Below are positions 34,889-47,067 of a DNA stretch of 64,000 nucleotides, piece after piece; the first letter of the stretch is position 1, and each line of letters starts with the position of its first letter. The notes beneath the pieces were generated by a model, which saw only the letters and a list, made by a program, of their open reading frames with translations, was not told where the DNA came from and did not search any database. The stretch is from positions 2,294,001-2,358,000 of the forward strand of contig JAKCOZ010000058.1 of the NCBI GenBank assembly GCA_022605955.1, given 5' to 3'. Source of the stretch: Rallus limicola (taxonomy: Eukaryota > Chordata > Aves > Gruiformes > Rallidae). A program made the position numbers and the translations under genes.

Positions 34889-37815
34889 CATGGGAAGCGA
34901 GGAGAGCCGAGGCGGCTCGCGCGCTCGCCCCTGCCCCCGCGCGCCACGCATGGCGAGGACGGGGGAAGGGGAGCGGGGCGGGGCGGGGCGGGATCCACCT
35001 CAGAGACCCCGCCCCGCGGCCGGGGCGCGCAAGCGCGGGAGGGGGCCGGGGGCAGCCGGGCCGGGGTCCTGTCCGGGCGCTGCGGCCGAGCGCGTCTTTG
35101 TGAGGTAGCTCTAGCCCGGCTGTTGGTGTCCCTGGCCCAGCGGTGTCCCGCCGCCGGCGCGCCCCCCATCCCGTCCTCAGCGAGGCAGCGGGCGCCGCTC
35201 CGGCCACGTCCGAGTGGTTCGGTCTCGCCCGGTTGCGGAGCGGCCGGTGCCGAGAAGATCCCGCCGCGGCAGCGGGCAGCGTCCGCGGGGGGCGGCCGTG
35301 CCCCTTGCGGAGCCCTTCGCAGGCTCTGCGACACCCGTGCTTCGCTCCCCCCTGAATGGCGCTTCTGGGTGTTGCTGTTTCCAGGATGACTTGGTGGTTT
35401 TACTTCGGAATTTCTTGAGTAGCGGTGGCGGGTTTTGGCCGCCCTGCCGCAGACGGTCCAGTGTTTCAGTGTTTCACTGCCTTGTTAGCGTGCCGAAGGC
35501 AGGGCTAAATCTGAACCCGAGGGAAGGAGTTACCAAGGAAAATGGGTGTTAGAGGAATCTGCTGCTTCCCCGCAAGTCTGTAGCTCCCCTTTGAGTCTTT
35601 GGTGCCCTGTAGGTTCTTAAAAAGGAAACTAGGGCTGGCTGTGGAGGGGTCTGTGGGGGCTGTGGAGAAGTGATGGGCAGGGCCTTTCCTATCAGACTCC
35701 CTGCATGTTTTGTTAATTTCTGAAGAAGTACCTTCCCTTGCCCTTCCTCATCCACAGCCTTGAGACTTCGCACAATTACCACCTTGGGTCTGAGAGACTA
35801 TCTGTGTGCTTCCTATTACCTTCATCGATAAGTAACCTGGCTAGCTAAGGGTAGTAGACTTACTTCTGGGAACTCCTGCGTAGATCTATGAAGAATTCTG
35901 TTGATTTCAGTAAAAGATAAAATGGGGCATCCTTTCAAGTCACTGTAGGTGCTGAAGATCTAGGAGGTGTAATGAGCAGACCAGATTTTAGGCAAGCATG
36001 TCAGTAGATTCAACCAAGCGTACGAAAGGTGCAAGGCCACAGAACGAAAAGCAACTGTTCCTAAGAAGGTGATTTTGAGTGTAGAGCTGCTCTTGTTTTG
36101 CCTTTTCAGATCAGCAAAACTTGCACCACAGCAAGGGCTTCCTGAAGTGAGGAATCGAGCAGTGTAAAGAAGGATCTCTGTTTCAGCTGAGCTGAGGCAG
36201 TCTTTTCTCTTTACAGGCAGCCCAGGGAACGTAGACTGATGCAAACAGGATCACCCAGGATTAGAAGCTGTTCACAGCCTCCTCCTAAAAAAAGAAATGC
36301 TATTCACAGTCCTCTTGCAAGCACTTAGAGATGGGGATCTGCATCATTACTGTATGTCCCCTGTGTGTTAGGGAAGACCCCAGAGTGAACTCTGGGAGTA
36401 AGGAATAAGAGTGTTGAAGTGCCACACACTTACCATGTTATTGTAAAGTTTTAGGGGAGGCCTTCCTCCATCTCACTGCCTAGTATGTCATTAATGCCTT
36501 GTGACGGGGTTGACCAAGCAGGAACTGGCATTATTTAGCAAGGGGAGAGATGGTTATAGTGGAATGGGGAAAAAGGCACACAGAGAAAGAGAGGGAAGTG
36601 AAAGCACCTCAGCTATATTTGGGGAAGGGTCGAAGTGACTGTTTGGGAAGTTGTGCTGTCATGCTGTCTCCTTTCAGAGACACCACCCAGCAGCATCACT
36701 TTGGTCTTGCCTCGCAGGAACAGAGTCCAAGTGATGCCAGTGGAAATAACGTGGTGTTGGCATTAATACATTCTGGGAAACAACAAGAGATGGCTGTGGG
36801 TACATTCACATACGCACGTGCACACAGGCACAGAGCTGCCTTGTCCTCGTTAGGAGAGACTTCAGGCAGAGATCGTTTCTCCAGCAGAATAGAGGAGTCT
36901 ATTTTAACTCCTAAGGCAAGTGCTGTGCAGAGTTCTGTCTTCACAGTGGACATCAGGTTCCTTTGCAGCTCAGCTGGATAAAAGCGATGAAGAAATAAGG
37001 ATCGTAAACATTGTACTGGCCTATCCAACTATAGTCAGCCAGGTCGTGGCACATGTTCTGAAAGGAACAGCAACTAAAAATTTTTAAAAATCAACCTGCT
37101 TTGGATGATTTGAGATGAAGCAAAACAGCTTGGAAGTCTTGAGTCATGATGCTCAAATGCATATCAGAAAATGTGACTTTTACTGCACGGAGTGGACCTG
37201 GTGCATTAGCTTTTTCTGCACCTTTAATTTGCTTGACTGGCCTCATTAGCCTAGTTTCTACTAATAAATCTTTGTCATAAATTAAACAGAGACCTACAGC
37301 AATGGCTCAGTAAGCCAAAAAGCAAACAGGCTAGGGGAATCGGAAAGAAACCCGTTTTCTTATGCAGATATGATGACAGGTGAACAAAACCGCTAAGACC
37401 AGCCCTGACCTTCCAGGTTTGTACAGAGAGCATGTGCCGAGGAAAATGCATCAGAATGCTTTTGTGCCTAACATCAAAGACTATGCAAGAATCTCCTTGC
37501 AAAACTTCAAGAGGTAATAGAGTTGCATAATCCTCCGTAATAAGAAAATTCAATGAAGACAGGGGATATTCATTCAGGAGGAATCTGCAAGGGTATCAGA
37601 AGAAATTGAATGTCTTCTTTCACTCAGGAAGCAAGAATCCTGCATAGCTAGGAAACGCCTCCTCTTTTATCCACATATCATTGTGCCCCTTTGATTATGC
37701 TGGCACAATACCTACCGTACATCAATTGCAAGGCTCTGCACACTCAAGAAGTAAGCTTTGCTCTTCCCTGGAAGGTGAACAGTAGGATTGTAGCCATCAG
37801 AAATAAGGAAATAAG

Positions 37816-37870
37816 AGCACAGAGAGGTTAAATGCCTTGACTGAGGCCATGCAGGAAACCAGGGGCACAG
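37816..37870 (+). repeat. MIR-like ancient SINE fragment
   Basis: GCACAGAGAGGTTAAATGCC followed by TTGACTGAGGCCATGCAGG resembles the core and adjoining part of MIR (CORE-SINE), which has old copies across amniotes. It is short and diverged; the match is from memory of the consensus. Confidence 0.5.
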
Positions 37871-39495
37871 ATTCTTGATTTCAAACCTCTTTGGTGTTTA
37901 GCCCAACCATCAGGTCATTAAGTGCTGCTGTTTCTCTCTTCAGGAGAGAGACAATATTAGAGGAACGCAATGGTGAAGATAAGGAAAGTAGGAATTCTGT
38001 TAAATTCCTTTATGCCACAGACAATTTGTTGATACTGTATTTTTCAAAGTCCTGGTTCTTTTCAGTCCATTCCAGAAAAAAAAAAAAAAAAAAAGAATAA
38101 AATGGATTAATTATGTCATTATGGAATAAAGTACTTTCCTTATCCACTTAGCAAGGTGCTTGGGCATTGCGCAGACAATTACAAATAAAGTGTAGCAGTA
38201 GTAATTAAAATAAGCATGCATTATAAAAACAAAACAAAATGCAAATGAATCAAGCCCCAGGATTTAATGGAAAGGTCTAATACTACATGATTTAATTTTA
38301 TATTTATTTAGCTCTAATTCAGTAAGAGGAGAGAGAATCCATAAATAAGGGTACACTAATAAGTATACATGATACGGAAGGCAGTAACATCTTCAAGTGT
38401 TTCATCTGGAGAAAATTTTTCACTGCAGCATTCTTGTAACGTTTTCTGAGAGGTTCTAATCCCACTTTAATTTGCAGCAGCTCTCTGCAACTTGACGCGT
38501 ACAAATCGCTCCAGCCTTTTGACAGGTAAAGGCTGCCCATGTTTTTTCTGTTCATAATTCTGTTGAAGCCATTTCACTCCTCTCAATTACATGACATCTC
38601 CTTCTCCTGGACAGGAGCTCCTCACAGCAAATCCTGGCAGTCTTCTCTCCATTTCTTGCATTTGACCCCATTCTCCTCTACCTTCCAGGCTCAGGCTTTG
38701 CAAGGTAACAACTGTGTCCTGGTAATTCAGCATCCAAAGTGCTACCTGTTTGAGATGGAGGGAATATAGCCTTGGTTTCCAGCTATGATTTTATGGTCTT
38801 AGTATTGTGAGCTTATGATAAGGGTTTTTATGCTTGTGTAAGACATATATTTCTATTCTCTTAGGAGAATTATGTACAAACGCACCTGAATACAATAAAG
38901 ATTATTGGTTTTCAAGGTCAAGTCCTTAGTATTCAAGGAAAGACAGATTTAATTCATCTGCTTTCTGCCCTCCTTCTTGTCTCTCAAAACCATGGCAGAA
39001 TTTTAGGTGCAGTCCTCACATGCAGTCTCTCCTACCAGATCCATTCTCATCCAGGTCTTAAGAAGGACGCAAAAGGAAGCGTAACACAAATCATATAACA
39101 AAGACCAAATTAAAACATGAAAGGAAAGAGAAGTAAGTACCACAGTCTTGAGTCGCCACCTTCCTTTCTGATTTTCTGGGGAAGACGGAGTGTTTTCAGT
39201 CCCACCTGGAAGTTAGCAGCTGCTCGAGTAGAAATTCTCATAAACTTCTTGCAAACAGCCTACAGATCAAAAAAATTCTCCAGGAATTAGATGAATAATT
39301 TCAAAAGAGAGGATAGAATCAAGACAATCACAATGTACTCATGCATAATTCATGGATACGGAACAAAATCTGCATCTCCTGAATGCTGCTTTCACTCAGC
39401 CTTCTTTCACTTGAGGCCTCATCCAAAACTATTCAGATCAATGAGAGATGCTTCACCATCTTGAGTCTAAGCCAAGTCACTATCTGCTTACACCT

Positions 39496-39550
39496 GTTAA
39501 ACAGATGGATAAGCTAAGACCAAGGGTGTTGCCCACAATCACAGGATGCC
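39496..39550 (+). repeat. MIR-like ancient SINE fragment
   Basis: GTTAAACAGATGGATAAGCT followed by a GTTGCCCACAATCACAGGAT block follows the MIR order (ACAGATGGG...GAAACTGAGG...TTGCCCAAGGTCAC). It lies just outside the left arm of the 39.6-kb inverted repeat. Confidence 0.45.
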
Positions 39551-39626
39551 ACTGAGGGTCTGTAATTAAAAAGCATTGGAGTCAATGGTAGTGCTTCCTC
39601 TGCTTCACATGAACATTAGGAATCTT

Positions 39627-39972
39627 CTGGAATCTTCTACCTCAGGTCAGCATCTAAAAGCCAGGCAGCAGAGTCTGCAGTCCTACTATCTTTTTTAAGC
39701 TGAAATCTGCAACAAGACTAACTCTCTCCCATGTTGGGGATGTCAATATCACAAAATCAGAAACAACGGGAAAATATCTTGTTCTATGAATCAAACACAA
39801 AGAGCTGAGGTGTGGTAAGGACAAATACTTCAGATTCTTTCAGTGTTGGTTTGCAGTTTTTTTCCCTTCAGTGGAACACAGCTAAGCTGACATAAATATT
39901 TTAAAACAGTTGCTCATCAGGAAAAGGTATGAAGTCTGTATTGTAGCCTTAGCTGAGATGTGTAGTTTTGAC
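39627..39972 (+). repeat. Left arm of a large imperfect inverted repeat
   Basis: This 346-base segment is the inverted complement, with scattered mismatches and small gaps, of 40475-40831. Well-matched blocks include CTGAAATCTGCAACAAG, ATATCACAAAATCAGAA, CTTCAGTGGAACACAGCTAA and GTTGCTCATCAGGAAAA. Content is otherwise unrecognised. The arms could be an old inverted duplication or two opposed copies of an unnamed repeat. Confidence 0.85.
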
Positions 39973-40474
39973 ACATTTTAAAATCTTGACTATATTTGAA
40001 CTGTGCCATTGCAGCCTTGCATTATTTACTGCAAATTAAAAGGAATCGAGGTCCCTCTTTAGAATGCTAAATGTTACGTTGTCTCCCATCTTTTTCATTA
40101 AATTAAGCTTTGACCACTTAATTGATTAATTATAGAGAGCAAAATCTGCACAGAGACACTTTCTTCAGAGTCAGTCAGGTTTTTGTTTGAACTCAGAGTT
40201 ATTCAGTCTTTTGTGAATGCTGTGGTACAATGAAAAAAAAAATGAGTATGAGCTTGATTCTCCAAATCTTATCTGTCTAGTCCTGCTAAATTACATGGGG
40301 ATTTTCAGATGGGGAAAGATTTTGTGATCTGACCTTGCATAAGATACACAGAAAAGAAGGGAGGGGGGGAGGGAAAAAGTTAAGTCTAAACCCATACGCA
40401 ACTACTGGCTTTTTCTGAGGTGGCATAGATCAAGTGCTGCCAAGAAAACAAACAAATAACCCCATGAATGAAGA

Positions 40475-40831
40475 GTGTACATTTCAGCTGAGGCTACAAT
40501 ATACCATTTTTCTGATGAGCAGCTATTTAGAATATTTGTATGTCAGCTTAGCTGTGTTCCACTGAAGGGAAAAAAAACCCCAAGTAAACCCAACACTGAA
40601 AGAAACTGAAGCATTTGCCCTTACCACATCTCGGCTCTTCATGTTTGATTTATAGAACAAGGTATTTTCCCTTTGCTTCTGATTTTGTGATATCAGTATG
40701 AATTAAAAATTCAGCAGTCCCAACACAAGAGAGAGAGACTTCACCTTGTTGCAGATTTCAGTATAAAGAAGGTAAGTCTGCAGACCATACCACCCAGCTT
40801 TTAGGTGCAGGACTAAGGATGAAGATGCCAG
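40475..40831 (-). repeat. Right arm of the large imperfect inverted repeat
   Basis: This is the partner of 39627-39972 and is separated from it by about 500 bases. I judge the arms roughly 75-80% alike by eye. Differences such as an added AATTTTTAATTC-like segment near 40700-40712 and ACTTGGGG near 40577-40584 show that they have diverged independently. Transcribed as one RNA, the pair could fold into a stem of about 340 base pairs. Confidence 0.85.
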
Positions 40832-43800
40832 GGGACGTCCTGCCTTTACCCAGGCATCCTGTTTCACCTTGACATCGTGTTGTGTGGGGTCTGTGCTCCC
40901 CTTATGTAACAGGGGTAAGCAGATGCCGACTTCTCCAGGAAATTAAGGCCAGGACAAATCAGTAATGCATCTGGCCTGACGTGCTACATAATGCAAAATC
41001 TCATGCAGATACTGGACCTGGAACATAAGTTTAAGAACAACATTTTGCCAGAAATGCCTCTGGTGCCCCTGTGAAGATACTAAAAGGTAAAACATTCATC
41101 TCATTCCCTCAAATTTTGTCACTAGAGTTTATCTCTGCCATTGCTGACAAGTTGGAATATTTTTCTCATTGGAATTTATCCTTTTTACTTCCCATCCGTA
41201 TTTATGCTGTTGTCTACTAAAGAGCTCTTTAGTCCTGATGCTTTTCTGTCCTTGAAGGTGACTGATCAGATCACCTGATGATAATTATTTTTAGCAAGCT
41301 AAACAGTCTTTAAATTAAGCGTTTTTTTTAAAAAAACTTCAGGGTTTGGGGTTGGGGTTTTTTTGGCTTTTGAGGTAATCCTTCAGACTTGCTGACAGAG
41401 TGGTCCAGCTAGAGGCAGGCCATATATTTACTGAGGAGGTCGCTGCTCAGATGTGTTCCTGTCTCTTGTTGCTCATATGTATGGGGTCAGGCTTCTGCTA
41501 AGGTTAACCTTTGCCTTCAAAATCTGCTTACAGACAGGATCCCCTGTGCTCAGGCATGCTCATTTGTGATATGCATTTCTGTGTTCTATTTTGGTGTCTG
41601 AATTTCTAGGAGCGAATGAAGAGACAAAAAGGATTCTGTGACTCAAAACCAAGAGAAGTTGCTCCAGACTCCTCTCTGAGGAACACAGCAGAATTGCTTC
41701 AGACAGCTGCCACCACCCCCATTCCTGCCACTGACTCCATAAGGTAGGACATCTGTCTACACAGCCTCTTGCAAAGGACACAAAAGACCACTCTGTTTTG
41801 TAAAAAGCTGGAGATTGGTCAAATGGTGGCAGATCACAGGTCTCGTTTCTGCTAGTTATCTTAAGTTCTGTTTGCAAGCCATTGTGTCTCACAGATTTCT
41901 TCACAGGTTACAGGATTTTGGCAATGGCTGAAGCCAATCTAGGCAGGCAGCTGAAACCTTACAAGATTTAACTTGGCCAGAGAGAAATTCCCCACTGGTT
42001 TGCTGGCTACTGTATTTTCCCATCTCCTGGGAAAGCAGCCTGGCAGAACCTTTTCAGGTAGCGAGCAAAAGTATCTTCTCAAACACTTTGAAAGGGAAAG
42101 AAGAAAAAAACCAAAAGCTCACAGCAGCACTGCTCTTTATTTCCATCCCATGCAGAGATGACAGTTCAGTTACTTCTTCCCTCTGCAGTGCTCACCTTGG
42201 GAAAGTGGAGATAGAAATGGCAAAGGATAAGGAGGGAAGACTTAGGAACCAGAAGCAGTACCAGTGACTGGATGGTGGAGAATGATAATGAAAACCAGTG
42301 ATAATTTGGGAAGCAGTGGGACACCACTGAGAATTGATGGGGCAGGGGACTAAGGATACATAAACTGTTAAGTGATTGGGGTGAGCGAAACAGGGGCAAG
42401 GATGATGCTTGGTCTGCAGGCAAGACTGATGTGGAAGCTGTGGAAGAGAAGTGAATGTGTACAAGGAGGCAGAAAGGTGTGAGCGCAGGAGGTGTCTGAA
42501 GTACTTCTTGGTAAACTGAAGAGAATGGGTGAAAATTTGTTATAAACACATGCAGAGTATTGTTGTATGGAAAACTCAAAATTTACAAGTTAGGTTGAAA
42601 TCCACTGTATATGACTTTAAAAGCTTGAAAAACAGACAAAAAAAAACCCAACCCACAGATGCCTGGGAAAGAGAATTACAGTGGGAGGAATACAAAGTGA
42701 GACTTTCCCAAAATATGCATCCAACCCATCTTCCTGAGTCAGAGGTGATACCCTTGTGCTAAAAGAAAACCCCAAACCACAATAGTTTTCTATCAGTTTG
42801 GCTGGTCTCACCTTGAACCTGTCTGAATTTTTAGTAATCACAGCACTCTGTAGCAGGGAGCATCAGACCTTTGCTCCAGCTGTACCTGCCTCTCTTTCTG
42901 TGCACTGCTGAGGAACAAGGAAAGCACCACATACCTGAATGAGGGTTCAAGGTCACATAAGCAAAGAGTTCTCTCTCCAAAGATGTCAGCGCACAGGAGC
43001 ATGTAGGTACCTGGGCCTTGGTAAAAAGACAATGCCACCCTTTCCATTTACTCTTGTTAGTTTCAGGTCTGGATCCTAAAGCAGCCAGAGTTATTTGCCG
43101 ATGTCTTAAGTTACGATTTGTTTAAAAGCTTCCCATCTGTTTAGGTTTGTACTCTGTTTCATACACATTTAAATTAGTGCTGGATGGATGTGGCAGAGTG
43201 ATGATTTTGGAAACATTCTCATTGTTTTTTAATTTCTTATGTAGTGTGTTTTTTACAGAGATCAGCACAAAAAAGGCAAAACACAACCAACTGTGACAGA
43301 ATATATAAAACAGCATGAGCTGCCTACAGTTAAATGAAAACAGTCCAAAATAATAGAGACCAATGTGAATCATGACCAATAAGCATACTTGTGATAGTAA
43401 ACATATCATCTGTGTCAGATAAACAATTCACAAATATTTGTTAAGATAACAAACAGATTATTAATAGAGAGACATCCCAAATTCAAGTCACGTCTTTCAG
43501 TCCTAGCAGATACGAATTAGCAGCCAAATCTGACAAAATAAATCTGGCACTCTCATGGAGGTCATCATACCTAATGATTTTTTTAAGAAAAGGAGAGTAC
43601 AAAGAAAAAGCAGACAAGCATTTTTTTCCCCTTCTATTAGTGTGACATAATTTAGAGAGATCAAGCTGTATTACTGCTACTGAAGATGATATAAGCATGA
43701 TGATAAGAGAAAACTGGAGGCAGGATTGAGGGAGAGGCTTCCCCTGGTAGCTGCAGTTCTGACCCCAATCCTCTAAGCTGCTCCAGGAAAACAGGTGCAT

Positions 43801-45009
43801 GAGACCTCATTTTGAAATCAGTGGGTTCAAGCCAAGCACAAAAATCTGTCTAGCTGGAGTACTATTAGCCTGCAGTTATGGTTCAAATCCTTTTGCCAGT
43901 CTTTCAGATGCAGATAACATTTTGTTCATACAGTATTCACAAAAATGTGACATAGTCTTTATTTTTCAACTCTAGTGGTTGCAGAATGAAGCCAGTCAGT
44001 TTAAAAGTAAAGCAAAGTTACTTTTCAGGAGGACCTAAATCAAATCAATCTTAATACAAGCCTGGTGCTAGTGCATCATGCAGGTGATGGATGTACAGTC
44101 CTGAGCTTCTGGAAATGGAGAAGAGGCTGAGATTGTAGCTGCAATGCAAATCCTTTCATAATGTACATTCCATATGTTTTACAGCAAAGCTTTTAGGACA
44201 TAAACAGTATTATATCAAACTGAACAAAATAGGCCTACCTACCAAATGTGGCTGAAAAAATACTGGTTTTAGCATTAATTTGTTGTGTTTCCTTCGCTTC
44301 TATGAAGGTAATGGCATGTAACTCAAGGCCAAACTCCTATTGCTTTCACACTGATACATTCAAAGAGATGAAGGAAGAATTCATAATGTGACAGCCTGCC
44401 TGTCCTGGCAGGGTCTCCAAAGAGGAGCAGGAGCTAAAACTACCTCATCACTGCTAGTGCTGGTTCAGGTAAACACACCAGTTACTGTGATGGGAGTCTA
44501 AATTAAAATCAGGAGCTCTCAACTGTAAATATCAATCAGCACAATAAGAGGTAGGTGCTGGCCCTACTCCCCACTCGAAGCAGTGCTGTCACTGCCAGGC
44601 CAGTCTGAAATTTAAGGAATACTCTTGTAACTGGTTTATATTTTCATTTGCTTTCTGATAAGTCCTACTTACTCAATTTGAAGTACCCCCCCAAAAAATC
44701 TTCTCTTCCTTTATTCATCTGTATTTGATCCTTTCAGATATTCTTTCCTACCCGTGGCAGTTGGTTTGTGAAGGTTCCCAAGTCCTTTGTCTCTTCCTTA
44801 CAAGCCAGCCTCTTGTTCCTAACCCTGTTTGACTTGCCTGTCCTGGAAATCTCTGTGCTTACCCTGATTCCCTGCATGTTGGAAAGGGCAAGTGTCTAAG
44901 TCCCCTGCACCATATGCAGACACATCCACAACCTCCCACTTTAAAGGCAGGAGTACCCCAAGGCTTTGCAGGCAGAGGAGACCTGTGCCATCTGATGAGG
45001 CTTTCTTCC

Positions 45010-47067
45010 TTCAGCTGCAGGAGGCATCATGGTCGAAGGCACTCATCCTGATGAGGGACTTTAACCACCCTGACATCTGCTGGGAAACCCACATGGTGAG
45101 CTGCAGGAGATCCAGGAGACTCCTGGAGTCTATAGATGACAACTTTCTGGCTCAGGTATTGGACAGACCAACCAGAGGTGATGCATTGCTGGACCTGTTG
45201 CTCACCAATGTGGGGGAGATCATTAAAGGTGTTAAGGTTGGAGACAGCCTGGGCTGCAGTGACCATGCCCTTGTTGAGTTTGCAATCTCAAGGAATGTGG
45301 GCCTGGCAAAGAGTGGAATCAGAACCCTGAACTTTAGGAGAGCAAACTTTAGGCTGTTTAAGGACTTGTTGGCCAAGATCTCCTGCAAGGTGGTTCTTAG
45401 AGACAGAAATGTTGAGGAAAGTTGGCTACTCTTTAAGGATGCCTTTCTGAGAGCTCAAGGGCTCTCTGTCCCTCTGAATAAGAAAGCAGGCAGGAGGGGC
45501 AGGAGACCAACATGGCTAGGCAAGGACCTGCTGGTCAAACTGAGGGAAAGAAAGGCAAATACAAGCTCTGGAAACAAGGGTGTGTAACCTGGAAAGAATA
45601 CAGGGATGCTGTTTGGACTTGCAGAGATGGGATCAGGAAAGCCAAGGCACAGATGGAACTGAACTTGGCGAGGGATGTTAAAAACAAGAAAGGATTTTAC
45701 AGGTACATTGGCCAGAAGAGACAGGCCAAAGAGAGCATACCCCACTTGGTAAATGAGAAAGGAGATTTGGTTGCAACAGATGTGGAGATGGCTTAGGTAC
45801 TGAATGAGTTCTTTGCCTCAGTCTTCTCTGGCAGCCAAGATTCTAATAATTCTCAAGTCCAAGAACCTTGCATCCCTGAACCTCTAGGTGGGAACTGGGG
45901 GAGTAAATCGCCCCCCACTGTAAGAGAAGAGCAAGTCTGAGACTACCTCATGAGACTGAATGTCTACAAGTCTATGGGGCCGGATGACATGCATCCCAGG
46001 GTCCTGAAGGAGCTGGCTGATGTGGTTGCCAAGCTGCTCTCCATCATATTTGAAAAGTCGTGGCTGTCGGGAGAGGTCCCTGGGAACTGGAAAATGGGTC
46101 ATGTCACTCCCATTTATAAGAAAGGGAGCAAGGAAGACCCAAGGAATTACAGGCCAGTGAGCCTCACCTCTGTGCCTGGGAAGATCATGGAACAGATCCT
46201 CCTGGATGACATGTTGGAGCACTTGACAGACTGGAAAGGTGGGCCCGGGTGAACCTAATGAGGTTCAACACTGCCAAGTGTAAAGTGTTGCACTTGGGCC
46301 AGAAGAATCCCAGACGTATTTACTGACTGGGAGAAGAGCTCCTTGATTGTAGTCCTGCTGAGAAAGACTTGGGGATTCTGGTAGATGAGAAACTTAACAT
46401 GAGCCAGCAGTGAGCTCTTGCAGCTCGGAAGGCCAATGGTATCCTAGGCTCCATCAGGAGAGGGGTGGCCAGCAGGGACAGGGAGGTGATTGTCCCTCTC
46501 TACTCTGCCCTCGTGAGGCCCCAGCTGGAGTACTGTGTCCAGATCTGGAGGCCCCAATACAAGAAGGATGTAGAAGTGTTGGAGAGGGTTCAGAGGAGGG
46601 CCACGAGGATGATTAGAGGGTTGGAGCACCTTCCCTACGAGGAGAGGCTGAGGGAGCTGGGCTTGTTCAGCCTGGAGAAGAGAAGGCTGCGGAGAGACCT
46701 CATTGCAGCCTTCCAGTACCTGAAGGGAGCTTACAAACAGGAGGGGATTCAACTCTTTAAAAGGGCAGACAATGGCAGGACAAGGGGGAATGGATTAAAA
46801 CTAAAGGAAGGAAGGTTTAGATTAGATATTTGGGGGAAGTTTTTTACAGAGAGAGTAGTGAGGTGCTGGAACAGGCTGCCCAGAGATGTGGTGGATGCCC
46901 TGTCCCTGGAAGTGTTCAAGGCCAGGTTGGATGGGGCCCTGGGCAACCTTGTATAGATCCAGGCCTGAGGTTGGTGTCCCTGCCTGTGGCAGGGGGGTTG
47001 GAGCTCTATGATCCTTGGGGTCCCTTCCAACCCATGCCATTCTGTGATTCTGTGATACTATGATCTC
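45010..47067 (+). mobile_element. CR1 LINE copy with central reverse transcriptase deleted
   Basis: It begins inside the endonuclease region (RDFNHPDICW, then RRLLESIDDNFLAQVL, LLDLLLTN, LGCSDHALVEF), continues through the linker (KGFYRYIGQKRQAKESIPHL) into the RT fingers ([38 protein letters not shown]), then jumps near 46230 to [17 protein letters not shown]. The palm with the catalytic aspartates is missing. A frameshift lies at about 45550-45590, and there are stops at 45794, 45938, 46324 and 46411. The C-terminal frame 46465-46956 is intact. The 3' end (about 46990-47067) has the CR1 signature CTATGATCCTTGGGGTCCCT and a TTCTGTGATTCTGTGATAC tail. Confidence 0.95.

Larger units (their letters stand above)
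34140..35350. promoter_or_regulatory. IQSEC3: CpG island and promoter region of IQSEC3
   Basis: About 1.2 kb of very GC-rich, CpG-dense sequence covers IQSEC3 exon 1 and extends upstream of its ATG. Three overlapping GC boxes (GGGGCGGGG type) lie at 34973-34992, about 350 bases upstream of the ATG. No TATA box is evident, so dispersed initiation is likely and the start site cannot be fixed. The half from 35100 to 35350 is also CpG-dense and could start a divergent noncoding transcript; this is inference. Long open frames on both strands here reflect the scarcity of AT-rich stop codons. Confidence 0.85.
35351..45009. other. Intergenic DNA between the IQSEC3 island and CR1
   Basis: AT-rich noncoding sequence with no supported gene. 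It holds the inverted repeat at 39.63-40.83 kb, two MIR-like fragments, a 19-base A run at 38076-38094 and an exact octamer ATGCAAAT at 38239-38246 in an AT-rich, homeodomain-site-like setting. Open frames up to 143 codons occur but show no family resemblance and no compositional sign of coding. Confidence 0.6.

Noticed and set aside
34053..35108. 351-codon plus-strand open frame through the first CpG island
   Set aside because: It is antisense to the recognised IQSEC3 exon and is made of A, G, R and P; GC-rich DNA leaves several frames open by default. No domain is visible.
40295..40350. Possible further MIR-like fragment in the spacer of the inverted repeat
   Set aside because: CAGATGGGGAAAGAT fits, but the rest does not follow the MIR order closely enough.
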